DNA of 55,460 nt from an uncultured Oscillibacter sp. (GTDB lineage: Bacteria; Bacillota; Clostridia; Oscillospirales; Oscillospiraceae), in contig CAAGJQ010000106.1 of NCBI GenBank assembly GCA_900770295.1, forward strand, positions 1 through 55,460. Direction: 5' to 3'. Made by a program: the position numbers and the translations under genes. Below, in pieces: positions 1-8,627 of this stretch (its first letter is position 1; every line of letters starts with the position of its first letter). Below the pieces are notes generated by a model. It had not been told where the DNA came from. It did no database searches and saw only the letters and a list, made by a program, of their open reading frames with translations.

Positions 1-17
1 CCGCTGAGCGCGTCGCC

Positions 18-101
18 CATTTGTGCCAGAGGCACAAATGCCGTCTCATAAGACTTCAACGCGTCTTCGGCGCTATAAAAAGTAGACAAAGTCTACTTTT
101 T
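18..101. repeat. two short perfect stem-loops
   Basis: Two perfect hairpins stand side by side. At 18-40 a 10-bp stem (CATTTGTGCC and its complement) encloses a 3-nt loop. At 77-101 an 11-bp stem (AAAAAGTAGAC and its complement) encloses the loop AAA. The second is flanked by the pair AGACTTC at 51-57 and GAAGTCT at 105-111, which could extend it. They lie just past the kinase terminator. No gene is visible here, and their role is unknown. Confidence 0.6.
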
Positions 102-115
102 AATGAAGTCTAGTA

Positions 116-156
116 TGAAAAGCCCCTTTGGACCCAGACAAGGTCCAAAGGGGCTT
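116..156 (-). terminator. rho-independent terminator of nucleoside kinase
   Basis: A perfect 15-bp stem (120-134 with 142-156) with a 7-nt loop is followed on the minus strand by TTTT. It lies about 55 nt beyond the kinase stop codon. Confidence 0.85.
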
Positions 157-211
157 CTCCGTTTTCTGCCGCTGTTCTCTCCGCAGGCCGGCGCCGCCGG
201 CAAACCGGCCG

Positions 212-1882
212 TTACGTTTTATAGCAGCCGCCGCCAATAAACTCCCGCATCAGGGAGGTCTTGGGCACATCGTCCGCGGGAAGCGGCAGGAAGTAATTCA
301 GGAATTTCAGAAGCCGCTTGGCCTCCACGTATTCCTCGCAGTCCCTGGGGACGCCGAAGAGCAGGGGCTCCACATAGGGCTTCAGCAGGGCGATCTCATA
401 AACCAGCGCCGAGTTGAAAATCACATCCGCGCTGTCCTGGTACGGGAAGATGTTGTTTTCCTCTCCCTTTCTGACAGAGGGCCACATCTTGATGGTGGCC
501 CTGGCGCTGTATCCCCGGGTCCTGGCGTCCCGCTCGATCCGCCGCAGCAGGCGCGCGTCCGTGGTGGGAATGCGGTTGTGGTCGTCGATATTCAGCGTTG
601 TCAGGCAGCTGATATAGATCTTATATTTGCTCTCCTTCGGCAGCGAGTAGGAAAACTGGTCGTTCAGACAGTGGATCCCCTCAATGACCAGGACATCCTG
701 GTCTCCCAGCGTCAGGAAGTCACCGTTGTATTCCCGTACTCCTTTTTTGAAGTTGAACTGCGGGATCTCCACGGTCTCGCCGTTCAAAAGCCGGGTCATG
801 TCCGCATTGAACTGCTCGATGTCCATGGCCTCAAGGCACTCAAAATCGTACTGGCCATTCTGATCCCGGGGCGTCTCGGAGCGGTTTTTGAAGTAGTTGT
901 CTGTTGCGATGGCATGGGGACGCATTCCGCACGCGACGAGCTGCGTGGACAGGCGGTGAGAAAAGGTCGTCTTGCCGGAGGAGGACGGCCCTGCGATCAT
1001 CACGAAGCGGATGCCCTTCCGGCCCGCGATCTCCTCGGCGATATCGCCGATCTTCTTCTCCATCATGGCCTCGTGGGCAAGGATCATCTGGGTGGCATTT
1101 CCCCCTGAAATCGCCTCGTTCATCTCCCCCACATTGGAGACGCAGAGCGCCTCGGACCGCTGTGTGGCGTCGTGGAGCTCCCGAAACACCTTGATGGAGG
1201 GCTGGAATACCCCCAGCCGGTCCGGGTCCCTCTGGTCCGGCAGCCGCAGGACAAAGCCGTCCTCAAACAGCTGCAGGCCAAAGCACTTCAGATAGCGGGT
1301 GTTCGGGACCATGTAACCGTAAAAATAGTCCGAAAAGCCGTCCAGGGTATAGATATTGACATGGGAATTGATCCGGAAGCTCAGCAGGCGGGCCTTGTCG
1401 TACAGCTTCGTCTGCCGGAACAGCTCCACGGCGTCATCGGTATTGACCGACTTCTTCTGAATGGGGAGCTTCTGCTCTGCGATCTCCCGCATCCGCGCTT
1501 CCACCCGGCTCAGCAGTGCCTGATCCAGGGTGAAGCCTCCCGCCGCCCGGATGAAAAGAGCATGGCTGATGGAATACTCAACGGAAATGCGCCGGATGTT
1601 TTCCGCGCCGGCCACGTCATAGAACGCTTTCAGCATCAGAAAGACAGCGCTGCGCTCATAAGTCTGCATGCCCGGCTTCTCCTCCGCCGTGATCATTTTC
1701 AGTGTGCAGTCCCGGTCCAGTGTCTTGTGCAGCTCGCAAAGCTTTCCGTTTCGGTTGACCAGCAAAATGTCATGGGCGTATTTCTCCTGAAAATCAGCGG
1801 CGATCTTCTGATACGGAGTCCCAAACGGATATGTACGTTCCTCACCGTCCACGGTCACTTTCATCATCTGCATTCTCTCCAT
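212..1882 (-). CDS. nucleoside (uridine-type) kinase with N-terminal TGS-like domain
   Basis: This 556-residue protein matches the Firmicute family that joins a threonyl-tRNA-synthetase-like N-terminal part to a phosphoribulokinase/uridine-kinase domain. The first ~65 residues look like a TGS fold, and residues ~70-230 resemble the ThrRS second additional domain. The Walker A loop GPSSSGKT is at about 298-305, followed by the substrate segment ATDNYFKNR. These proteins are annotated as nucleoside kinases that phosphorylate uridine/cytidine in the cytoplasm; the exact substrate cannot be read from sequence. The first ATG is chosen because GAGGAGG lies 7 nt upstream. It is monocistronic, with its own terminator, and a perfect 15-bp inverted repeat sits in its promoter region. 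Confidence 0.88.
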   Translation of the reverse strand: MERMQMMKVTVDGEERTYPFGTPYQKIAADFQEKYAHDILLVNRNGKLCELHKTLDRDCTLKMITAEEKPGMQTYERSAVFLMLKAFYDVAGAENIRRISVEYSISHALFIRAAGGFTLDQALLSRVEARMREIAEQKLPIQKKSVNTDDAVELFRQTKLYDKARLLSFRINSHVNIYTLDGFSDYFYGYMVPNTRYLKCFGLQLFEDGFVLRLPDQRDPDRLGVFQPSIKVFRELHDATQRSEALCVSNVGEMNEAISGGNATQMILAHEAMMEKKIGDIAEEIAGRKGIRFVMIAGPSSSGKTTFSHRLSTQLVACGMRPHAIATDNYFKNRSETPRDQNGQYDFECLEAMDIEQFNADMTRLLNGETVEIPQFNFKKGVREYNGDFLTLGDQDVLVIEGIHCLNDQFSYSLPKESKYKIYISCLTTLNIDDHNRIPTTDARLLRRIERDARTRGYSARATIKMWPSVRKGEENNIFPYQDSADVIFNSALVYEIALLKPYVEPLLFGVPRDCEEYVEAKRLLKFLNYFLPLPADDVPKTSLMREFIGGGCYKT

Positions 1883-1919
1883 GAAATGGCCTCCTCATCT
1901 TTTTATATGGGTCAGTGAC

Positions 1920-1959
1920 AGCAGTATAGCATTTCCGGCAGGGCAAATGCTATACTGCT
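1920..1959. promoter_or_regulatory. 15-bp inverted repeat in the kinase promoter
   Basis: The arms AGCAGTATAGCATTT and its exact complement are separated by 10 nt. Because of the symmetry each strand contains an extended -10 element, TGCTATACT. On the minus strand this would start transcription about 30-40 nt before the kinase ATG. It may be an operator, a two-way promoter or both. Confidence 0.5.
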
Positions 1960-2117
1960 CCGCAATTTTCATATCTGCAATTATTTTACCTCTTTCGAAG
2001 CTGTCAGAACATGGACAAAACAGCGTTTCTGGCCAAAAAGCGGGGAATTTTCCCATAAAAGCCGCCGTTTTTCATATTGGCCCGCTTTCATTCCGCGGCG
2101 TCCTGCAAATTATCAGT

Positions 2118-2146
2118 TTTACAAACCGGTATTTTTATTGTATACT
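2118..2146 (+). promoter_or_regulatory. promoter of the AGCS symporter gene
   Basis: TTTACA (2118-2123), a 17-nt spacer and TATACT (2141-2146) form a good vegetative promoter. The start codon lies about 80 nt further on. The 350-nt gap 1883-2232 otherwise holds only the inverted repeat at 1920-1959. Confidence 0.75.
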
Positions 2147-2232
2147 CTCATCAAAAGCGCTGCCGATGTCAAATACCTGCGATTTTCCGAAGGACGTCGA
2201 TCACATCTCATCCGGACAAAGGAGAGTATCCG

Positions 2233-3651
2233 ATGGAGTCTATCATCCACATCATTTCTGCCGTTTACAAGTTTCTGTGGGGCGACCTAATCACGCTCCC
2301 GCTGCCCGGCGGCGGTGCCGTCGGTATTTCCCTGCTGGTGCTGATGCTGATTCCCACCGGCATTTATTTTACCATACGGACCCGTTTTCTCCCCCTCCGG
2401 CTGTTTCCCGAGATGCTGCGCGTCACAGCGGAAAAGCGGACCGATCCCCGCGGCGGCACGATCTCCGGCGTACAGGCCCTGATCGTATCCACCGCCACCC
2501 GGGTGGGCATGGGCAACCTGATCGGCGTCGTGGCGGCCATTTCCGCAGGCGGCGCCGGCGCGGTATTCTGGATGTGGGTAACGGCGCTGATCGGTTCCTC
2601 CACCGCTTTTATTGAGGCCACTCTGGCACAGCTCTATAAGGAGAAGGACCCTCTTTACGGCGGATACCGGGGCGGCCCGGCATATTACATCCATCGCTTC
2701 ACGGAGCAGAAGCGCGGCGGAAAAGCGCGGCGCTATTCCGTCATTGCCGTGCTGTTCGCCGTCTCCGGACTGATCTGCTGGTGCGGAATCAGTCAGGTCA
2801 TCAGCAACTCTGTCTCCTCCGCCTTCCAGAACGCCTTCAACATCCCGCCGCTCTATACCACCATTCTTCTGGTCCTGCTGGCCGCCGTTATCGTTCTCCG
2901 TAAAAACGCCACTGTCAAAGTTCTGGACGTGCTGGTCCCCATCATGGCTGCCTGCTATTTTGCCATCACGCTTTTCCTGATCGTGAAAAACATCGCCGTG
3001 ATCCCCTCCGTGTTCCAGCGCATTTTTGAAGAAGCCTTCGGCATCCGTCAGGCAGTGGCCGGCGGCTTCGGCGCGGTGGTGATGAACGGCGTGAAACGCG
3101 GTCTGTTCTCCAACGAAGCGGGCTCCGGTTCCGCGCCCTGCGCCGCCGCTGCCGCCGATTCCAGCCATCCCGCCAGGACCGGCCTGCTGCAAGCTCTCGG
3201 CGTGTTCATCGACACCATCATCATTTGCAGCTGCACGGCATTCATCATGCTGGTGACGCCGCAGGAATACGTAGACGGCCTGGGCGGCATGGACCTTTTG
3301 CAGGCCTCCATGCAGTACCATCTGGGCCGGTTCGGAGTGGTGTTCATCGCCTTGATTCTCTGGCTGTTCTGCTTCTCCACGTTTATCGGCATCCTGTTCT
3401 ACGCCCGCTCCAATGTGGCCTATCTCTTTGGCGACAACTGGATCTCCCAGACAGCCTACAAGCTCCTGGCACTGGTCATGCTGTTCATCGGGGGTCTGGC
3501 TACCTATACCTTTGTGTGGGATCTGGGCGATGTGGGCGTGGGCCTGATGACGGTGTTCAATATCATTGTGATTCTGCCCATGTCCAGGCAGGCGCTGGAT
3601 TCCCTGCGCGACTACGAGCAGAAGATCGCCGCGCGCAAAAAGGATCTGTGA
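2233..3651 (+). CDS. sodium:alanine (amino acid) symporter, AGCS family
   Basis: A 472-residue polytopic membrane protein of the alanine/glycine:cation symporter family, of normal length. Family marks are the motif GMGNLIGVVAAIS near residues 95-107, the later segment SNEAGSGSAPCAAAAA, and about ten hydrophobic segments ending in a basic tail. It should couple Na+ to uptake of alanine, glycine or related amino acids; the substrate is unproven. The frame stays open further upstream, but the ATG at 2233 is preferred because AAAGGAGAG precedes it and the protein then begins at the usual point. It stands alone, with its own promoter and terminator, and is convergent with the aminotransferase. Confidence 0.9.
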   Translation: MESIIHIISAVYKFLWGDLITLPLPGGGAVGISLLVLMLIPTGIYFTIRTRFLPLRLFPEMLRVTAEKRTDPRGGTISGVQALIVSTATRVGMGNLIGVVAAISAGGAGAVFWMWVTALIGSSTAFIEATLAQLYKEKDPLYGGYRGGPAYYIHRFTEQKRGGKARRYSVIAVLFAVSGLICWCGISQVISNSVSSAFQNAFNIPPLYTTILLVLLAAVIVLRKNATVKVLDVLVPIMAACYFAITLFLIVKNIAVIPSVFQRIFEEAFGIRQAVAGGFGAVVMNGVKRGLFSNEAGSGSAPCAAAAADSSHPARTGLLQALGVFIDTIIICSCTAFIMLVTPQEYVDGLGGMDLLQASMQYHLGRFGVVFIALILWLFCFSTFIGILFYARSNVAYLFGDNWISQTAYKLLALVMLFIGGLATYTFVWDLGDVGVGLMTVFNIIVILPMSRQALDSLRDYEQKIAARKKDL

Positions 3652-3677
3652 GCCCAGCACAACGGCATATGAAATTC

Positions 3678-3719
3678 CCGGCGGGCACTGTCGATGCAGT
3701 ACCCGCCGGTATCTTTTCT
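3678..3719 (+). terminator. terminator between convergent genes
   Basis: A GC-rich stem (CGGCGGG-CACTG against CAGTA-CCCGCCG, one mismatch) is followed by a T-rich run on the plus strand, 27 nt after the symporter stop. Confidence 0.7.
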
Positions 3720-3724
3720 CCGGA

Positions 3725-4909
3725 TCACCGGATATTCGCCTTGATGACTTCAGACAGCAGGGTGATTCCCTCCACGATCCGTTCGTCAGGCATGTTGGAA
3801 TAGTTCAGCCGCAGGCAGTGATGATTGTCGTTGTTGGGATAGAACCCGGCGCCGGGCACATAAGCCACCTTCTTTTCCAGCGCCTGCGCCGCCATAGCGC
3901 GGGTATCGATATACTCCGGCAGCTCCGCCCACGTAAACAGTCCGCCCATGGGATGGGTGAAGGAAACCTCCTCCGGGAAGGTCTTTTCCATGGTGTCCAC
4001 CATCAAATGGCACCTTCCGGCATAGACTTCCCGGATTTTCGCCACATGGGCGTCCACATCGTTGGTATCCAGATACCGGGACACCTCCAGTTGGCTGATG
4101 GTGGAGGGCTGCAGCGCCGCGGCCTGCTGCATGGCGCTGAACTTTTCCAGGATGCAGTCCGCCGCGCAGACCCAGGCCAGCCGGTAGCCCGGTGCGAGGA
4201 TCTTGGAGAACGTGCCCAGGTAGATAATCAGTCCCTTGGTATCCATGGACTTCAGGGCGGGCAGAGTCTCCCCTTCAAACCGCAGGTCGCCATAGGGATT
4301 GTCCTCCACCACAGGGACCTCATAGCGGTTGATGATCTCCATAAATTTCTTCCGGCGCTCCATGGGCCACGTGCGGCCAGTGGGATTCTGGAATTCCGGG
4401 ATGACATAGAGCATTTTCACATTGGGCGTCGTGGAGAGGACCCGCTCCAGGTCCTCCATCACCATGCCGTTCTCATCCGTTGCCACCGTGACGAAGTTCG
4501 GCTCGCAGCTTTTGAATGCGCTGATGGCCCCCAAATAGGACGGACTCTCCATAACCACCACATCGCCGGGATTCAGGAAAACCCGTCCGGCATAGTCCAG
4601 GCCCTGCTGGCTGCCGGACGTGATCAGGATATGCTCCTTATCGGTCACAATGCCGTTTCTCTCTTTCAGGCGCGCGGCGATCTGCTCCCGCAGATGCGGG
4701 AAGCCCTCCGTGGAGGAATACTGCATGGCGGTGCGGCCCATCTCCTCCATGACACTGATGGCCGCGGCCTTCATCTCTTCCACCGGGAAGAGTTCCGGCG
4801 CGGGCATACCGCCCGCAAAGTAAAATACACCCGGCATCGCCGCATACCGCAGGATATCGCGGATATCAGACCCGCCCATGCCATTCAACCTGTTTGCAAA
4901 CCGAACCAT
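3725..4909 (-). CDS. PLP-dependent class I/II aminotransferase
   Basis: A 394-residue fold-type I aminotransferase of the 2-aminoadipate/aromatic (LysN, MocR-like) subgroup. Visible marks are FAGGMPAPELFP near the N-terminus, ITSGSQQGLDY (cofactor-phosphate region), PEFQNPTGR, EDNPYGDLRF (the Asp that binds the pyridine nitrogen) and TFSKILAPGYRLAW, where the Lys forms the Schiff base. It probably transfers amino groups between branched, aromatic or aminoadipate-type amino acids and 2-oxoglutarate; the precise substrate is open. The start at 4909 is chosen over one 69 nt upstream because AGGAGGT sits 6 nt before it. No DNA-binding domain is fused to it. A lone extended -10 box is upstream. 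Confidence 0.9.
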   Translation of the reverse strand: MVRFANRLNGMGGSDIRDILRYAAMPGVFYFAGGMPAPELFPVEEMKAAAISVMEEMGRTAMQYSSTEGFPHLREQIAARLKERNGIVTDKEHILITSGSQQGLDYAGRVFLNPGDVVVMESPSYLGAISAFKSCEPNFVTVATDENGMVMEDLERVLSTTPNVKMLYVIPEFQNPTGRTWPMERRKKFMEIINRYEVPVVEDNPYGDLRFEGETLPALKSMDTKGLIIYLGTFSKILAPGYRLAWVCAADCILEKFSAMQQAAALQPSTISQLEVSRYLDTNDVDAHVAKIREVYAGRCHLMVDTMEKTFPEEVSFTHPMGGLFTWAELPEYIDTRAMAAQALEKKVAYVPGAGFYPNNDNHHCLRLNYSNMPDERIVEGITLLSEVIKANIR

Positions 4910-4964
4910 AAGGATACCTCCTGTCTTGAAACGCGTGCCGCCGGAAGCGGCTTTGGATTTTATG

Positions 4965-4973
4965 ATTATAGCA
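4965..4973 (-). promoter_or_regulatory. extended -10 promoter of the aminotransferase
   Basis: TGCTATAAT on the minus strand lies about 56 nt before the start codon. No good -35 box is seen, as expected for an extended -10 promoter. The rest of 4974-5144 shows nothing recognisable. Confidence 0.55.
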
Positions 4974-5144
4974 CGCATGCCCTCTTTTTTTCTTAAAAAA
5001 TCACGATTTTCCAGGAAATCCCCAAATTTTGTCGCTTTTCCGTTTTTTCAGGTTGTTTTTCCTCTTTAAATCGGTATATTTGACGAAGGGTGTCCGCCGT
5101 CCGAAAAACACATCGGATCGGGATGTTCCCGACAGAAAATCCGC

Positions 5145-5188
5145 AAAAAAACGGCCGCGCCAGACAGGACTGCTGTTCTGGTGCGGCC
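5145..5188 (-). terminator. strong terminator of the metalloregulator gene
   Basis: A 12-bp stem (5153-5164 with 5177-5188, one G:T) is followed on the minus strand by seven T residues. It lies 41 nt after the regulator's stop codon. Confidence 0.88.
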
Positions 5189-5228
5189 ACGCCTGATTCT
5201 CTTCTGACCAGCGTTTCTCCGTTCTCAA

Positions 5229-5600
5229 TTACTGTTTTCCGCCGTGCTCAACAAATGCGCAGATACGGCCAAATGTCTCTTCGCTGAGGTCGTGCTCCAC
5301 CTTGCAGGCATCCACAGCAGCCTGCTCCGGTGACACACCCAGTAATTCAAACAGCTTTGTGATGGTCTTGTGCCGTCCGTAGACCCGGCTGGCAATCTCC
5401 ATACCGCTGTCGTTCAGAGTGATGATGCCATCGGGCGCCATGGAGATATATCCGCTCTCCCGCAGTTTTTTCATGGCGATGCTGACGCTGGGCTTGGAAT
5501 AGCCCAATTCATTGACGATATCAATGGACCGTACCTGGCCGCGCCGCTCCTGCAAAATCAGGATAGACTCCAGGTAATCCTCCGCAGATTCATGTATCAC
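5229..5600 (-). CDS. DtxR/MntR-family metal-dependent repressor
   Basis: A 123-residue regulator: N-terminal winged helix (helix-turn-helix around YSKPSVSIAMKKLRESG, residues 34-50), then a dimerisation and metal-binding domain; it lacks the SH3-like third domain of DtxR. The longer open frame (from 5729) is AT-rich and unlike the family. A GTG (5600) or adjacent TTG start, behind GGAAAGGGG, puts Asp8, Glu11, His77, Glu102 and His103 at the numbers known for Bacillus MntR, which supports this start. The site equal to MntR Glu99 is Cys, as in iron-sensing DtxR. So the ligands are a mix, and Mn versus Fe sensing cannot be decided. It is monocistronic. Confidence 0.88.
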   Translation of the reverse strand: MIHESAEDYLESILILQERRGQVRSIDIVNELGYSKPSVSIAMKKLRESGYISMAPDGIITLNDSGMEIASRVYGRHKTITKLFELLGVSPEQAAVDACKVEHDLSEETFGRICAFVEHGGKQ

Positions 5601-5649
5601 CAAGATGGCCGCGCCCCTTTCCAAAAAAGCAAAATGATATGAGGATATG

Positions 5650-5665
5650 TTAGCAAATTTGCCAA
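5650..5665. promoter_or_regulatory. candidate operator of the metalloregulator
   Basis: TTAGCAAATTTGCCAA is a near-perfect palindrome (one mismatched pair) about 50 nt upstream of the GTG start. Position and symmetry suit autoregulation by the DtxR/MntR-type protein. This is inference. Confidence 0.4.
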
Positions 5666-5754
5666 GAAATTGCAAGGTCTCTTCGGGGCGTCTTTCCGCT
5701 TTCCTCTCTCCATTCAGAACATTCAACATTTTTCCGCAAAATTCAAAATAACAG

Positions 5755-5783
5755 TTGACAATTCGCTGTTCCCCTGCTATACT
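5755..5783 (+). promoter_or_regulatory. consensus promoter of tRNA-Ala copy 1
   Basis: TTGACA (5755-5760), a 17-nt spacer and TATACT (5778-5783), with the tRNA starting 17 nt downstream of the -10 box. Confidence 0.88.
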
Positions 5784-5800
5784 ATCAAATGTTCCGGTTC

Positions 5801-5876
5801 GGGGGTATAGCTCAGCTGGGAGAGCGCTTGACTGGCAGTCAAGAGGTCAGCGGTTCGATCCCGCTTATCTCCACCA
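5801..5876 (+). tRNA. tRNA-Ala (anticodon GGC), copy 1
   Basis: A 76-nt cloverleaf with a 7-bp acceptor stem, a D arm with the usual AGCTCAGCTGGGAGAGC core, an anticodon loop CTGGCAG on a 5-bp stem, a T arm with GGTTCGATCCC and an encoded CCA end. The G3:U70 wobble pair that marks alanine tRNAs is present. It reads GCC and GCU alanine codons, which suits this GCC-rich genome. It is identical to the copy at 11027. Confidence 0.97.
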
Positions 5877-5883
5877 AAGAAAA

Positions 5884-5921
5884 GTCTTGTAACTGTAATG
5901 GTTACAAGGCTTTTTCTTTTT
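5884..5921 (+). terminator. terminator of tRNA-Ala copy 1
   Basis: GTCTTGTAAC pairs with GTTACAAGGC across a 7-nt loop and is followed by two runs of T. Confidence 0.88.
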
Positions 5922-6167
5922 CTCCGCCCGGACTCGCAGCAGATCTCCGGATTCCTCCATGGGCCACGGCGCCGGTATACGCCGCATGACGGAGAACCCG
6001 CCGGTCAATGGCCCTGTCCCACGAAAAAACGGCAGGCCCCCAATCGTGGAATCCGTGATAGGATAAGCCTCGTATTCCAAGTAATTGACACATCTATAAA
6101 ATCAACACATTTTTCTTGATTCTCCATCTATCCTTCAGACCCCACATCAGGTATAGTTTGTAAAGGG

Positions 6168-7800
6168 GTGAACCAAACACTGCGAATGGAGATCGCTCTG
6201 TTTCTGGTGCTGGCCATTGTGGCCTGCATCTACTTTTCCGCCGGACTACAGCACACGCCGCTGCACAGGACCTTCTCCGTCCTGCTGGTCGCCACGCTGC
6301 TCCATCTGGTCTTTGACAGCGCGACGATCTACACGGTCAACCATCTGGACACCGTGCCGAGAGCGCTCAATGACAGTTTACACCGGCTCTTCATCGGCAC
6401 CATGGTACTGGTCGTATATCTGTTTTTCCGCTACATCTCCATTCTGGTGCAGGAGGAAACGGGAAAGCCGCAGCGGAGCTCGGGGCCATGCTTCTGCCTG
6501 TCCACTACGCCGTCACCCCTCATGGAAATTATTCCGACGGTATCCACGCCAGCGTGTGCTATGTCAGCGTGGCTTTCCATCTTGTTCTCTGCGTGGGGCT
6601 GCTGATGCGGAATTGGAGTCAGATCCACCGGAAAAAGAAATTTGCCATCGGTGCGGCGCTGGCCGTGGAGGTCTGTGTCTGTCTGACGCAGGCCGTGCGC
6701 CCCACCTGGCTGATCAGCGGGATGGGCTTGACCCTGATGACGCTGTCCTTCTATCTGACGCTGGAAAACCCGGACATTCTCCGAGCGGAACTGACGGAGC
6801 ACAAAATGTCCATGCTGTACCTGAAAAGCCAGGTAAATCCCCATTTTCTCTACAACACACTGGATACCATCCGTATCCAGGCCCAGCTGAACGGAGACAA
6901 GGCGGTGGCCGATCTGCTCATGCGTCTGGTGGACTTCTTCCGGCTCAGCGTGAAGGTGGACCGGCGGATGGTGGCCCTGGATGACGAGCTGGAGCTGTTG
7001 GAGGCGTATACGGAGCTGATGTGCTGCCGCTATCCGGAGCTTCAGTGCGAGTACGACATCGACCCGAATCTGGGCAGTGCGCAGGTCCCCAACTTCATTT
7101 TACAGCCCATTGTGGATAACAGCCTGCTCCACGGTCTGAAAAACAAGGGCTACCGGAGAAAGCTCTGTATCTCCGCGCAGAAAACGGCGGACAGCCATCT
7201 GGAAATTCAAGTCATGGACACCGGCAGTGGCTTTGAGGAGGGGAAAAAGGAAGCCATCGGCCAGATGCTCTTGACCTATGCCCGGCAGGCTCCCAAGCTG
7301 GAGGGCAACAGCAATGGAGGCGTTGGCACAGATCGGCACTCTCCGTCCGGATATCGTCATCATGGATATCAATATCCCCATGAGGAGTTCGGCGCCTGCA
7401 TTGACAGCCTGAAAATCTCCCTGTTTCAGCAAAAGCTCTCTTCCGTACAGGAGCCGGAGGCCCGGGAGGAACGGACCATCGCCGGCATCACCCGGTATCT
7501 GCAGGAGCATCTGGCGGAGGAAGTGAGCCTGTCCGTTCTGGCCGAGGTCTTTCATCTCAGCCCCCAGTACATCAGTCAGCTGTTCAGAAGCGAGATCGGC
7601 GTCAATTTTCTGACCTGTCTCACCAACATCTGCATGGAGAACGCGAAAAGCTCCTGCTCTCCACGTCCCTTTCCGTTGCGGAGGTAGCGGAGCAGTCCGG
7701 CTACGGGGACTACCGGGTGTTCACCAAGGTATTCAAGAAAACGGAGGGCGTCACACCGTCCCAGTACCGGCGGGATTTTCTGGACGAGACGCAGACGTAA
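6168..7800 (+). pseudogene. decayed LytS/YesM-type histidine kinase fused to a YesN-type regulator remnant
   Basis: Three frames must be joined to read this locus. The first (from GTG 6168) gives three membrane segments. Near 6470 the frame shifts by one base, and three more segments follow, then the kinase motif QVNPHFLYNTLDT with its His and the N-box ILQPIVDNSLLHGL. The ATP-binding domain then breaks off. From 7317 a third frame reads DIVIMDINIP, the phospho-acceptor strand of a response regulator, joined at once to a linker and a C-terminal AraC helix-turn-helix pair (VSLSVLAEVFHLSPQYISQLF). A last shift near 7640 restores VAEVAEQSGYGDYRVF up to the stop. A kinase gene and its neighbouring regulator gene seem to have been welded by a deletion. 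The product is almost certainly non-functional. Confidence 0.85.
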
Positions 7801-7823
7801 GGGACTTGAGGAGGGAAATGTCT

Positions 7824-8574
7824 ATGAACGCGGATTTTGTGAATATAACGGAGGAAAACCTTGCTGATGAGCATCTCTGCTGCATCATCCGCACGAAAAA
7901 GCCCCATCCGGGTGTAGAGGCCAAGCGCCAGTGGCTGGCACAGCGGCTGAAGGAAGGCCATGTATTCCGGAAGCTGGATGTGAAGGGCTGCGTGTTTATC
8001 GAATACGCGCCTTTGGAAGCATCGTGGGTTCCTGTTATCGGCGACAACTTTTTCTACATATACTGTCTCTGGGTCTCCGGCAGTCCCAGGGGGAACGGCT
8101 ATGGCCGCGCGCTGATGGAGTACTGCCTGTCCGATGCCAAGAAGCAGGGAAAATCCGGTGTCTGTATGCTGGGTGCGCAGAAGCAGAAGGCATGGCTCTC
8201 CGACCAGAGCTTTGCCAAAAAGTTCGGCTTCGAGGCGGTGGACACGACTCCCAGCGGCTATGAGCTTGCTGGCCTTGTCCTTTGACGGAAGCAAGCCCGC
8301 CTTTGCTCCGGGTGCGAAACGGGAAACGATTGAAAACCGGGAACTGACCATCTATTACGATATGCAGTGTCCCTATATTCTCCAAAGAATCGAGCTGCTC
8401 CGGCAGTATTGCGGTGAAAACGGCGTCCCCGCCTCTTTTTTGCAGGTCGATACGCTGGAACGCGCCAAAGCGCTGCCCTGCGCCTTCAATAATTGGGCCG
8501 TATTTTACCACGGGAAATTTGAAACAGTGAATCTGCTGGACATCCCATCGCTGGAGCGGATCCTCAAAAAGTGA
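7824..8574 (+). pseudogene. GNAT acetyltransferase with YoaP-like C-terminal domain, broken by a frameshift
   Basis: The first frame (start ATG 7824, GAGGAGG 9 nt before it) gives a GNAT acetyltransferase of about 150 residues with the acetyl-CoA segment SGSPRGNGYGRALMEY. It stops at 8285. Reading continues in the next frame from about 8266 as LALSFDGSKPAF and runs to 8574, giving the thioredoxin-like YoaP-type domain with YYDMQCPYILQRIELL. In intact relatives the two domains form one protein of about 250 residues, so a single base gained near 8262-8268 explains the break. The acetyltransferase half might still be made. It may act on peptides or small toxins; the substrate is unknown. A terminator follows. 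Confidence 0.8.
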
Positions 8575-8586
8575 ACCTGTGTGCCG

Positions 8587-8627
8587 AAAAGCGCGGAGCC
8601 GTCCTTTTGACGCGGCTCCGCGCTTTT
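8587..8627 (+). terminator. terminator after the GNAT-YoaP gene
   Basis: A 15-bp perfect stem (8587-8601 with 8613-8627) ends in TTTT. In the remaining gap up to 8897 I see only a TATAAT box at about 8640 that may serve the next operon. Confidence 0.88.

Larger units (their letters stand above)
5746..5921 (+). repeat. tRNA-Ala cassette, copy 1 of a direct repeat
   Basis: A 176-nt block holding promoter, tRNA and terminator recurs at 10972-11147 with three differences that I can count by eye. The two copies lie in the same orientation, 5226 nt apart. Confidence 0.9.

Noticed and set aside
8240..8290. Programmed frameshift in the GNAT-YoaP gene
   Set aside because: No slippery heptamer, stimulator hairpin or internal Shine-Dalgarno at a fixed distance is apparent; a simple mutation explains it better.
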